Made by a program: the position numbers and the translations under genes
Part shown: positions 52,739 to 64,000 of the stretch, piece after piece
Position numbering within the stretch: the stretch's first letter is position 1
Layout of the letters: the number at the start of each line of letters is the position of its first letter
The notes under the pieces: model-generated
Databases searched by the model: none
Told to the model about the DNA's origin: nothing
What the model saw: only the letters and a program-made list of their open reading frames with translations
NCBI GenBank assembly: GCA_943737045.1
Contig: CALSFV010000004.1
Location: 1,065,501 to 1,129,500, forward strand
Direction: 5' to 3'
Origin: Parapristionchus giblindavisi
Lineage: Eukaryota > Nematoda > Chromadorea > Rhabditida > Diplogasteridae
Length of the DNA: 64,000 nucleotides

Positions 52739-53701
52739 TTATCTTGACCATATCAGAGTAAAAGCTACTTTTGTACTTCGTTCATTATAGCAGCAGTAAA
52801 ATGTTACAGATCGACATGAACTGAAGTTTGTGTCATTCAGAATTTTTTCCTCTTTCACATAGTATATCACTCGATAAGTATCATTGACAATTTGACTTGT
52901 AACGAATTGTTTTGTACCAAAAACAGAGAGCACTGGAATATAAATTTGCATATTGGCCGTACTGACCACTTTGAAATAGTTTATCTTATTCAGAATTCTT
53001 CGCTCTTTCATTTGGTATATGACACGATAGATATCATTTTCATTTTCATATTTCTCAAGTTATCTTGACCATATCAGAGTAAAAGCTACTTTTGTACTTC
53101 GTTCATTATAGCAGCAGTAAAATGTTACAGATCGACATGAACTGAAGTTTGTGTCATTCAGAATTTTTTCCTCTTTCACATAGTATATCACTCGATAAGT
53201 ATCATTGACAATTTGACTTGTAACGAATTGTTTTGTACCAAAAACAGAGAGCACTGGAATATAAATTTGCATATTGGCCGTATTGACCACTTTGAAATAG
53301 TTTATCTTATTCAGAATTCTTCGCTCTTTCATTTGGTATATGACACGATAGGTATCATTTTCATTTTCATATTTCTCAAGTTATCTTGACCATATCAGAG
53401 TAAAAGCTACTTTTGTACTTCGTTCATTATAGCAGCAGTAAAATGTTACAGATCGACATGAACTGAAGTTTGTGTCATTCAGAATTTTTTCCTCTTTCAC
53501 ATAGTATATCACTCGATAAGTATCATTGACAATTTGACTTGTAACGAATTGTTTTGTACCAAAAACAGAGAGCACTGGAATATAAATTTGCATATTGGCC
53601 GTATTGACCACTTTGAAATAGTTTATCTTATTCAGAATTCTTCGCTCTTTCATTTGGTATATGACACGACAGGTATCATTTTCATTTTCATATTTCTCAA
53701 G

Positions 53702-54665
53702 TTATCTTGACCATATCAGAGTAAAAGCTACTTTTGTACTTCGTTCATTATAGCAGCAGTAAAAAGTTACAGATCGACATGAACTGAAGTTTGTGTCATT
53801 CAGAATTTTTTCCTCTTTCACATAGTATATCACTCGATAAGTATCATTGACAATTTGACTTGTAACGAATTGTTTTGTACCAAAAACAGAGAGCACTGGA
53901 ATATAAATTTGCATATTGGCCGTATTGACCACTTTGAAATAGTTTATCTTATTCAGAATTCTTCGCTCTTTCATTTGGTATATGACACGACAGGTATCAT
54001 TTTCATTTTCATATTTCTCAAGTTAACCTTGACCATATCAGAGTAAAAGCTACTTTTGTACTTCGTTCATTATAGCAGCAGTAAAAAGTTACAGATCGAC
54101 ATGAACTGAAGTTTGTGTCATACAGATTTTTTTCCTCTTTCACATAGTATATCACTCGATAAGTATCATTGACAATTTGACTTGTAACGAATTGTTTTGT
54201 ACCAAAAACAGAGAGCACTGGAATATAAATTTGCATATTGGCCGTATTGACCACTTTGAAATAGTTTATCTTATTCAGAATTCTTCGCTCTTTCATTTGG
54301 TATATGACACGATAGGTATCATTTTCATTTTCATATTTCTCAAGTTATCTTGACCATATCAGAGTAAAAGCTACTTTTGTACTTCGTTCATTATAGCAGC
54401 AGTAAAATGTTACAGATCGACATGAACTGAAGTGTGTGTCATTCAGAATTTTTTCCTCTTTCACATAGTATATCACTCGATAAGTATCATTGACAATTTG
54501 ACTTGTAACGAATTATTTTGTACCAAAAACAGAGAGCACTGGAATATAAATTTGCATATTGGCCGTATTGACCACTTTGAAATAGTTTATCTTATTCAGA
54601 ATTCTTCGCTCTTTCATTTGGTATATGACACGACAGGTATCATTTTCATTTTCATATTTCTCAAG
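53702..54665 (-). repeat. 964-bp three-monomer HOR, unit 1
   Basis: The unit is 321 + 322 + 321 bp. The middle monomer begins TTAACCTTGACC (one extra base) and carries CATACAGATTTTTTTCC. The third carries GTGTGTGTCATTC and GAATTATTTTGTACC. Confidence 0.85.
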
Positions 54666-55629
54666 TCATCTTGACCATATCAGAGTAAAAGCTACTTTTG
54701 TACTTCGTTCATTATAGCAGCAGTAAAAAGTTACAGATCGACATGAACTGAAGTTTGTGTCATTCAGAATTTTTTCCTCTTTCACATAGTATATCACTCG
54801 ATAAGTATCATTGACAATTTGACTTGTAACGAATTGTTTTGTACCAAAAACAGAGAGCACTGGAATATAAATTTGCATATTGGCCGTATTGACCACTTTG
54901 AAATAGTTTATCTTATTCAGAATTCTTCGCTCTTTCATTTGGTATATGACACGACAGGTATCATTTTCATTTTCATATTTCTCAAGTTAACCTTGACCAT
55001 ATCAGAGTAAAAGCTACTTTTGTACTTCGTTCATTATAGCAGCAGTAAAAAGTTACAGATCGACATGAACTGAAGTTTGTGTCATACAGATTTTTTTCCT
55101 CTTTCACATAGTATATCACTCGATAAGTATCATTGACAATTTGACTTGTAACGAATTGTTTTGTACCAAAAACAGAGAGCACTGGAATATAAATTTGCAT
55201 ATTGGCCGTATTGACCACTTTGAAATAGTTTATCTTATTCAGAATTCTTCGCTCTTTCATTTGGTATATGACACGATAGGTATCATTTTCATTTTCATAT
55301 TTCTCAAGTTATCTTGACCATATCAGAGTAAAAGCTACTTTTGTACTTCGTTCATTATAGCAGCAGTAAAATGTTACAGATCGACATGAACTGAAGTGTG
55401 TGTCATTCAGAATTTTTTCCTCTTTCACATAGTATATCACTCGATAAGTATCATTGACAATTTGACTTGTAACGAATTATTTTGTACCAAAAACAGAGAG
55501 CACTGGGATATAAATTTGCATATTGGCCGTATTGACCACTTTGAAATAGTTTATCTTATTCAGAATTCTTCGCTCTTTCATTTGGTATATGACACGACAG
55601 GTATCATTTTCATTTTCATATTTCTCAAG
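54666..55629 (-). repeat. 964-bp three-monomer HOR, unit 2
   Basis: The layout matches unit 1. Units 2 and 3 begin CAAGTCATCTTGACC while unit 1 begins CAAGTTATCTTGACC, so units 2 and 3 are the more recent pair. CACTGGGATATAAA near 55504 is private. Confidence 0.85.
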
Positions 55630-56593
55630 TCATCTTGACCATATCAGAGTAAAAGCTACTTTTGTACTTCGTTCATTATAGCAGCAGTAAAAAGTTACAG
55701 ATCGACATGAACTGAAGTTTGTGTCATTCAGAATTTTTTCCTCTTTCACATAGTATATCACTCGATAAGTATCATTGACAATTTGACTTGTAACGAATTG
55801 TTTTGTACCAAAAACAGAGAGCACTGGAATATAAATTTGCATATTGGCCGTATTGACCCCTTTGAAATAGTTTATCTTATTCAGAATTCTTCGCTCTTTC
55901 ATTTGGTATATGACACGACAGGTATCATTTTCATTTTCATATTTCTCAAGTTAACCTTGACCATATCAGAGTAAAAGCTACTTTTGTACTTCGTTCATTA
56001 TAGCAGCAGTAAAAAGTTACAGATCGACATGAACTGAAGTTTGTGTCATACAGATTTTTTTCCTCTTTCACATAGTATATCACTCGATAAGTATCATTGA
56101 CAATTTGACTTGTAACGAATTGTTTTGTACCAAAAACAGAGAGCACTGGAATATAAATTTGCATATTGGCCGTATTGACCACTTTGAAATAGTTTATCTT
56201 ATTCAGAATTCTTCGCTCTTTCATTTGGTATATGACACGATAGGTATCATTTTCATTTTCATATTTCTCAAGTTATCTTGACCATATCAGAGTAAAAGCT
56301 ACTTTTGTACTTCGTTCATTATAGCAGCAGTAAAATGTTACAGATCGACATGAACTGAAGTGTGTGTCATTCAGAATTTTTTCCTCTTTCACATAGTATA
56401 TCACTCGATAAGTATCATTGACAATTTGACTTGTAACGAATTATTTTGTACCAAAAACAGAGAGCACTGGAATATAAATTTGCATATTGGCCGTATTGAC
56501 CACTTTGAAATAGTTTATCTTATTCAGAATTCTTCGCTCTTTCATTTGGTATATGACACGACAGGTATCATTTTCATTTTCATATTTCTCAAG
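55630..56593 (-). repeat. 964-bp three-monomer HOR, unit 3
   Basis: The layout matches unit 2, with a private GACCCCTTTG near 55855. It is followed by ordinary monomers from 56594, so the HOR has exactly three units here. Confidence 0.85.
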
Positions 56594-58850
56594 TTATCTT
56601 GACCATATCAGAGTAAAAGCTACTTTTGTACTTCGTTCATTATAGCAGCAGTAAAAAGTTACAGATCGACATGAACTGAAGTTTGTGTCATTCAGAATTT
56701 TTTCCTCTTTCACATAGTATATCACTCGATAAGTATCATTGACAATTTGACTTGTAACGAATTGTTTTGTACCAAAAACAGAGAGCACTGGAATATAAAT
56801 TTGCATATTGGCCGTATTGACCACTTTGAAATAGTTTATCTTATTCAGAATTCTTCGCTCTTTCATTTGGTATATGACACGATAGGTATCATTTTCATTT
56901 TCATATTTCTCAAGTTATCTTGACCATATCAGAGTAAAAGCTACTTTTGTACTTCGTTCATTATAGCAGCAGTAAAATGTTACAGATCGACATGAACTGA
57001 AGTTTGTGTCATTCAGAATTTTTTCCTCTTTCTCATAGTATATCACTCGATAAGTATCATTGACAATTTGACTTGTAACGAATTGTTTTGTACCAAAAAC
57101 AGAGAGCACTGGAATATAAATTTGCATATTGGCCGTATTGACCACTTTGAAATAGTTTATCTTATTCAGAATTCTTCGCTCTTTCATTTGGTATATGACA
57201 CGATAGGTATCATTTTCATTTTCATATTTCTCAAGTTATCTTGACCATATCAGAGTAAAAGCTACTTTTGTACTTCGTTCATTATAGCAGCAGTAAAATG
57301 TTACAGATCGACATGAACTGAAGTTTGTGTCATGCAGAATTTTTTCCTCTTTCACATAGTATATCACTCGATAAGTATCATTGACAATTTGACTTGTAAC
57401 GAATTGTTTTGTACCAAAAACAGAGAGCACTGGAATATAAATTTGCATATTGGCCGTACTGACCACTTTGAAATAGTTTATCTTATTCAGAATTCTTCGC
57501 TCTTTCATTTGGTATATGACACGATAGGTATCATTTTCATTTTCATATTGCTCAAGTTATCTTGACCATATCAGAGTAAAAGCTACTTTTGTACTTCGTT
57601 CATTATAGCAGCAGTAAAATGTGACAGATCGACATGAACTGAAGTTTGTGTCATTCAGAATTTTTTCCTCTTTCACATAGTATATCACTCGATAAGTATC
57701 ATTGACAATTTGACTTGTAACGAATTGTTTTGTACCAAAAACAGAGAGCACTGGAATATAAATTTGCATATTGGCCGTACTGACCACTTTGAAATAGTTT
57801 ATCTTATTCAGAATTCTTCGCTCTTTCATTTGGTATATGACACGATAGGTATCATTTTCATTTTCATATTTCTCAAGTTATCTTGACCATATCAGAGTAA
57901 AAGCTACTTTTGTACTTCGTTCATTATAGCAGCAGTAAAATGTTACAGATCGACATGAACTGAAGTTTGTGTCATTCAGAATTTTTTCCTATTTTTTCCT
58001 CTTTCACATAGTATATCACTCGATAAGTATCATTGACAATTTGACTTGTAACGATTTGTTTTGTACCAAAAACAGAGAGCACTGGAATATAAATTTGCAT
58101 ATTGGCCGTATTGACCACTTTGAAATAGTTTATCTTATTCAGAATTCTTCGCTCTTTCATTTGGTATATGACACGATAGGTATCATTTTCATTTTCATAT
58201 TTCTCAAGTTATCTTGACCATATCAGCGTAAAAGCTACTTATGTACTTCGTTCATTATAGCAGCAGTAAAAAGTTACAGATCGACATGAACTGAAGTTTG
58301 TGTCATTCAGAATTTTTTCCTCTTTCACATAGTATATCACTCGATAAGTATCATTGACAATTTGACTTGTAACGAATTGTTTTGTACCAAAAACAGAGAG
58401 CACTGGAATATAAATTTGCATATTGGCCGTACTGACCACTTTGAAATAGTTTAACTTATTCAGAATTCTTCGCTCTTTCATTTGGTATATGACACGATAG
58501 GTATCATTTTCATTTTCATATTTCTCAAGTTATCTTGACCATATCAGCGTAAAAGCTACTTTTGTACTTCGTTCATTATAGCAGCAGTAAAAAGTTACAG
58601 ATCGACATGAACTGAAGTTTGTGTCATTCAGATTTTTTTCCTCTTTCACATAGTATATCACTCGATAAGTATCATTGACAATTTGACTTGTAACGAATTG
58701 TTTTGTACCAAAAACAGAGAGCACTGGAATATAAATTTGCATATTGGCCGTACTGACCACTTTGAAATAGTTTATCTTATTCAGAATTTTTCGCTCTTTC
58801 ATTTGGTATCTGACACGATAGGTATCATTTTCATTTTCATATTTCTCAAG
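56594..58850 (-). repeat. Ordinary satellite monomers including a 331-bp unit
   Basis: This is a run of monomers without clear HOR order. The unit at 57878-58208 is 331 bp because a 10-bp stretch (ATTTTTTCCT) is tandemly duplicated near 57985. The unit at 58209 has CTTATGTACTTCG, an in-frame TAA on the minus strand that recurs in later HORs. Confidence 0.8.
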
Positions 58851-60778
58851 TTATCTTGACCATATCAGAGTAAAAGCTACTTTTGTACTTCGTTCATTAT
58901 AGCAGCAGTAAAATGTTACAGATCGAGATGAACTGAAGTTTGTGCCATTCAGAATTTTTTCCTCTTTCACATAGTATATCACTCGATAAGTATCATTGAC
59001 AATTTGACTTGTAACGATTTGTTTTGTACCAAAAACAGAGAGCACTGGAATATAAATTTGCATATTGGCCGTACTGACCACTTTGAAATAGTTTATCTTA
59101 TTCAGAATTTTTCGCTCTTTCATTTGGTATATGACACGATAGGTATCATTTTCATTTTCATATTTCTCAAGTTATCTTGACCATATCAGCGTAAAAGCTA
59201 CTTATGTACTTCGTTCATTATAGCAGCAGTAAAAAGTTACAGATCGACATGAACTGAAGTTTGTGTCATTCAGAATTTTTTCCTCTTTCACATAGTATAT
59301 CACTCGATAAGTGTCATTGACAATTTGACTTGTAACGAATTGTTTTGTACCAAAAACAGAGAGCACTGGAATATAAATTTGCATATTGGCCGTACTGACC
59401 ACTTTGAAATAGTTTATCTTATTCATAATTTTTCGCTCTTTCATTTGGTATATGACACGACAGGTATCATTTGCATTTTCAAATTTCTCAAGTTATCTTG
59501 ACCATATCAGAGTAAAAGCTACTTTTGTACTTCGTTCATTATAGCAGCAGTAAAAAGTTACAGATCGACATGAACTGAAGTTTGTGTCATTCAGAATTTT
59601 TTCCTCTTTCACATAGTATATCACTCGATAAGTGTCATTGACAATTTGACTTGTAACGAATTGTTTTGTACCAAAAACAGAGAGCACTGGAATATAAATT
59701 TGCATATTGGCCGTACTGACCACTTTGAAATAGTTTATCTTATTCATAATTTTTCGCTCTTTCATTTGGTATATGACACGACAGGTATCATTTGCATTTT
59801 CAAATTTCTCAAGTTATCTTGACCATATCAGAGTAAAAGCTACTTTTGTACTTCGTTCATTATAGCAGCAGTAAAAAGTTACAGATCGACATGAACTGAA
59901 GTTTGTGTCATTCAGAATTTTTTCCTCTTTCACATAGTATATCACTCGATAAGTATCATTGACAATTTGACTTGTAACGAATTGTTTTGTACCAAAAACA
60001 GAGAGCACTGGAATATAAATTTGCATATTGGCCGTACTGACCACTTTGAAATAGTTTATCTTATTCAGAATTCTTCGCTCTTTCATTTGGTATATGACAC
60101 GACAGGTATCATTTTCATTTTCATATTTCTCAAGTTAACCTTGACCATATCAGAGTAAAAGCTACTTTTGTACTTCGTTCATTATAGCAGCAGTAAAAAG
60201 TTACAGATCGACATGAACTGAAGTTTGTGTCATACAGATTTTTTTCCTCTTTCACATAGTATATCACTCGATAAGTATCATTGACAATTTGACTTGTAAC
60301 GAATTGTTTTGTACCAAAAACAGAGAGCACTGGAATATAAATTTGCATATTGGCCGTATTGACCACTTTGAAATAGTTTATCTTATTCAGAATTCTTCGC
60401 TCTTTCATTTGGTATATGACACGACAGGTATCATTTTCATTTTCATATTTCTCAAGTTAACCTTGACCATATCAGAGTAAAAGCTACTTTTGTACTTCGT
60501 TCATTATAGCAGCAGTAAAAAGTTACAGATCGACATGAACTGAAGTTTGTGTCATTCAGATTTTTTTCCTCTTTCACATAGTATATCACTCGATAAGTAT
60601 CATTGACAATTTGACTTGTAACGAATTGTTTTGTACCAAAAACAGAGAGCACTGGAATATAAATTTGCATATTGGCCGTACTGACCACTTTGAAATAGTT
60701 TATCTTATTCAGAATTTTTCGCTCTTTCATTTGGTATCTGACACGATAGGTATCATTTTCATTTTCATATTTCTCAAG
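58851..60778 (-). repeat. 1928-bp six-monomer HOR, unit 1
   Basis: Four 321-bp and two 322-bp monomers make the unit. Ordered marks: GATCGAGATG with GTGCCATTC; CTTATGTACTTCG; GATAAGTGTCATTG twice with TTCATAATTTTTCGC; then two TTAACCTTGACC monomers. The whole order repeats at 60779-62706. Confidence 0.85.
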
Positions 60779-62706
60779 TTATCTTGACCATATCAGAGTA
60801 AAAGCTACTTTTGTACTTCGTTCATTATAGCAGCAGTAAAATGTTACAGATCGAGATGAACTGAAGTTTGTGCCATTCAGAATTTTTTCCTCTTTCACAT
60901 AGTATATCACTCGATAAGTATCATTGACAATTTGACTTGTAACGATTTGTTTTGTACCAAAAACAGAGAGCACTGGAATATAAATTTGCATATTGGCCGT
61001 ACTGACCACTTTGAAATAGTTTATCTTATTCAGAATTTTTCGCTCTTTCATTTGGTATATGACACGATAGGTATCATTTTCATTTTCATATTTCTCAAGT
61101 TATCTTGACCATATCAGCGTAAAAGCTACTTATGTACTTCGTTCATTATAGCAGCAGTAAAAAGTTACAGATCGACATGAACTGAAGTTTGTGTCATTCA
61201 GAATTTTTTCCTCTTTCACATAGTATATCACTCGATAAGTGTCATTGACAATTTGACTTGTAACGAATTGTTTTGTACCAAAAACAGAGAGCACTGGAAT
61301 ATAAATTTGCATATTGGCCGTACTGACCACTTTGAAATAGTTTATCTTATTCATAATTTTTCGCTCTTTCATTTGGTATATGACACGACAGGTATCATTT
61401 GCATTTTCAAATTTCTCAAGTTATCTTGACCATATCAGAGTAAAAGCTACTTTTGTACTTCGTTCATTATAGCAGCAGTAAAAAGTTACAGATCGACATG
61501 AACTGAAGTTTGTGTCATTCAGAATTTTTTCCTCTTTCACATAGTATATCACTCGATAAGTGTCATTGACAATTTGACTTGTAACGAATTGTTTTGTACC
61601 AAAAACAGAGAGCACTGGAATATAAATTTGCATATTGGCCGTACTGACCACTTTGAAATAGTTTATCTTATTCATAATTTTTCGCTCTTTCATTTGGTAT
61701 ATGACACGACAGGTATCATTTGCATTTTCAAATTTCTCAAGTTATCTTGACCATATCAGAGTAAAAGCTACTTTTGTACTTCGTTCATTATAGCAGCAGT
61801 AAAAAGTTACAGATCGACATGAACTGAAGTTTGTGTCATTCAGAATTTTTTCCTCTTTCACATAGTATATCACTCGATAAGTATCATTGACAATTTGACT
61901 TGTAACGAATTGTTTTGTACCAAAAACAGAGAGCACTGGAATATAAATTTGCATATTGGCCGTACTGACCACTTTGAAATAGTTTATCTTATTCAGAATT
62001 CTTCGCTCTTTCATTTGGTATATGACACGACAGGTATCATTTTCATTTTCATATTTCTCAAGTTAACCTTGACCATATCAGAGTAAAAGCTACTTTTGTA
62101 CTTCGTTCATTATAGCAGCAGTAAAAAGTTACAGATCGACATGAACTGAAGTTTGTGTCATACAGATTTTTTTCCTCTTTCACATAGTATATCACTCGAT
62201 AAGTATCATTGACAATTTGACTTGTAACGAATTGTTTTGTACCAAAAACAGAGAGCACTGGAATATAAATTTGCATATTGGCCGTATTGACCACTTTGAA
62301 ATAGTTTATCTTATTCAGAATTCTTCGCTCTTTCATTTGGTATATGACACGACAGGTATCATTTTCATTTTCATATTTCTCAAGTTAACCTTGACCATAT
62401 CAGAGTAAAAGCTACTTTTGTACTTCGTTCATTATAGCAGCAGTAAAAAGTTACAGATCGACATGAACTGAAGTTTGTGTCATTCAGATTTTTTTCCTCT
62501 TTCACATAGTATATCACTCGATAAGTATCATTGACAATTTGACTTGTAACGAATTGTTTTGTACCAAAAACAGAGAGCACTGGAATATAAATTTGCATAT
62601 TGGCCGTACTGACCACTTTGAAATAGTTTATCTTATTCAGAATTCTTCGCTCTTTCATTTGGTATATGACACGACAGGTATCATATTCATTTTCATATTT
62701 CTCAAG
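60779..62706 (-). repeat. 1928-bp six-monomer HOR, unit 2
   Basis: This copies 58851-60778 in the same order. The last monomer differs slightly (GAATTCTTCGC with ATATGACAC against GAATTTTTCGC with ATCTGACAC). Confidence 0.85.
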
Positions 62707-64000
62707 TTAACCTTGACCATATCAGAGTAAAAGCTACTTTTGTACTTCGTTCATTATAGCAGCAGTAAAAAGTTACAGATCGACATGAACTGAAGTTAGT
62801 GTCATACAGATTTTTTTCCTCTTTCACATGGTATATCACTCGATAAGTATCATTGACAATTTGACTTGTAACGAATTGTTTTGTACCAAAAACAGAGAGC
62901 ACTGGAATATAAATTTGCATATTGGCCGTACTGACCACTTTGAAATAGTTTATCTTATTCAGAATTTTTCGCTCTTTCATTTGGTATCTGACACGATAGG
63001 TATCATTTTCATTTTCATATTTCTCAAGTTATCTTGACCATATCAGAGTAAAAGCTACTTTTGTACTTCGTTCATTATAGCAGCAGTAAAATGTTACAGA
63101 TCGAGATGAACTGAAGTTTGTGCCATTCAGAATTTTTTCCTCTTTCACATAGTATATCACTCGATAAGTATCATTGACAATTTGACTTGTAACGATTTGT
63201 TTTGTACCAAAAACAGAGAGCACTGGAATATAAATTTGCATATTGGCCGTATTGACCACTTTGAAATAGTTTATCTTATTCAGAATTCTTCGCTCTTTCA
63301 TTTGGTATATGACACGATAGGTATCATTTTCATTTTCATATTTCTCAAGTTATCTTGACCATATCAGCGTAAAAGCTACTTATGTACTTCGTTCATTATA
63401 GCAGCAGTAAAAAGTTACAGATCGACATGAACTGAAGTTTGTGTCATTCAGAATTTTTTCCTCTTTCACATAGTATATCACTCGATAAGTATCATTGACA
63501 AATTGACTTGTAACGAATTGTTTTGTACCAAAAACAGAGAGCACTGGAATATAAATTTGCATATTGGCCGTACTGACCACTTTGAAATAGTTTATCTTAT
63601 TCAGAATTCTTCGCTCTTTCATTTGGTATATGACACGATAGGTATCATTTTCATTTTCATATTTCTCAAGTTATCTTGACCATATCAGAGTAAAAGCTAC
63701 TTTTGTACTTCGTTCATTATAGCAGCAGTAAAAAGTTACAGATCGACATGAACTGAAGTTTGTGTCGTTCAGAATTTTTTCCTCTTTCACATAGTATATC
63801 ACTCGATAAGTATCATTGACAATTTGACTTGTAACGAATTGTTTTGTACCAAAAACAGAGAGCACTGGAATATAAATTTGCATATTGGCCGTACTGACCA
63901 CTTTGAAATAGTTTATCTTATTCAGAATTCTTCGCTCTTTCATTTGGTATATGACACGATAGGTATCATTTTCATTTTCATATTTCTCAAGTTATCTTGA
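62707..64000 (-). repeat. Partial third HOR unit at the window end
   Basis: After one extra 322-bp monomer (62707-63028, with private marks TCATATTCATT, GAAGTTAGTG and CACATGGTATATC), the GTGCCATTC and CTTATGTACTTCG monomers of the 1928-bp HOR start again at 63029 and 63350. The order then departs. The array continues past the window edge. Confidence 0.75.

Larger units (their letters stand above)
1..64000 (-). repeat. 321-bp satellite DNA array, about 185 monomers
   Basis: The same unit recurs every 321 bp from the first base to the last, interrupted only by three MITE copies, two Tc1-type relics and a few inverted blocks. Monomers differ from one another by a handful of substitutions and small indels (units of 319, 322, 328, 329 and 331 bp exist). 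Most carry GAATTC in the block CAGAATTCTTCGC. Strand is given by the long ORF, which is minus for nearly every unit. No unique sequence borders the array on either side, so the array is longer than the window. Tandem homogenised units arranged in HORs are typical of eukaryotic heterochromatic or centromeric satellites. Function cannot be read from the sequence. Confidence 0.98.

Noticed and set aside
34864..62730. Plus-strand ORFs of 60-82 residues across the satellite (for example starting MTCNELFCTKN)
   Set aside because: They are the opposite strand of the same monomers and appear only where particular variants remove stops. There is no independent sign of coding.
109..63943. About 150 minus-strand ORFs of around 90 residues, read as a tandem gene family
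   Set aside because: They are one satellite monomer repeated. Broken versions are amplified as freely as intact ones, most variants change residues, and no promoter or splice structure is visible. Coding ancestry is raised as a finding, not annotated as CDS.
1..64000. CRISPR array
   Set aside because: Repeats are 321 bp and contiguous, with no short spacers, and no cas-like genes are present.
1..64000. A reassigned genetic code in which TAA is sense, making the array one giant gene
   Set aside because: In-frame TGA codons, 1- and 2-bp indels, the 7-bp insertions and 322-bp units would still break the frame many times, and nothing else supports a variant code.
1..64000. TATA-like AATATAAATTT in every monomer as a promoter
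   Set aside because: In AT-rich DNA this short match is expected by chance, and no linked start site or other promoter element is visible.
1..64000. CENP-B box or telomere repeats
   Set aside because: I looked for a CENP-B-box-like CGTTGGAAACGGG motif and for TTAGGC, TTAGG or TTAGGG tandem runs in the monomer and saw none.
1..64000. tRNA, rRNA or other structural RNA genes
   Set aside because: No cloverleaf or rRNA-like segment is apparent in the monomer or in the inserted elements. The only strong foldable structures are the element arms and the satellite palindrome.

Overview
This window is almost entirely one tandem satellite array. The monomer is 321 bp, AT-rich (about two thirds A+T by eye), and the array runs off both ends with no unique flanking DNA. 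About 185 monomers are present. Nearly all have the same orientation, which I define by their open reading frame on the minus strand. I see no cellular protein gene, rRNA, tRNA or CRISPR array. A long homogenised satellite with higher-order repeats (HORs), TA-flanked DNA transposons and a Tc1-family transposase relic point to an animal genome. The Tc1-type terminal repeat, which starts CAGT and carries an ATCCACTTTTG block, resembles what I remember of nematode Tc1 ends. A nematode is therefore my tentative guess, but an insect or other invertebrate is possible. The setting would be heterochromatin or a centromere-like array.

Layout: (A) 1-10057 has mixed monomer types with 963, 1284 and 2568 bp HOR relationships. 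(B) 10058-19688 has monomers marked by GAATTATTC variants, with 3-, 4- and 5-mer HORs. (C) 19689-31151 has HORs marked by a monomer with a 7-bp TATATAT-type insertion, settling into a 1291-bp four-mer. (D) 31152-33708 is a near-perfect palindrome with nested inversion junctions, inside a 4871-bp unit that is tandemly duplicated (about 31617-36487 and 36488-41358). (E) 35273-42090 has three copies of a 490-bp MITE with TA target duplications; local duplication spread them, and the pre-insertion allele is still present near 43698. (F) 45065-51454 is a 3195-bp tandem duplication made of five monomers plus a 1588-bp fold-back Tc1-family relic. (G) 51455-64000 returns to pure satellite, with 642-, 964- and 1928-bp HORs.

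The monomer is exactly 107 codons. On the minus strand one frame contains a single stop (TAA), so each unit encodes a 90-residue ATG-to-stop ORF, or 106 residues stop to stop. The frame holds an internal duplication of a DTYRVIY..KE..ILN block whose first codons differ only at third positions, which suggests the monomer came from coding DNA. However, nonsense and frameshift monomers were amplified within the HORs, and most variants change amino acids. I therefore treat these ORFs as satellite DNA, not as about 170 genes.
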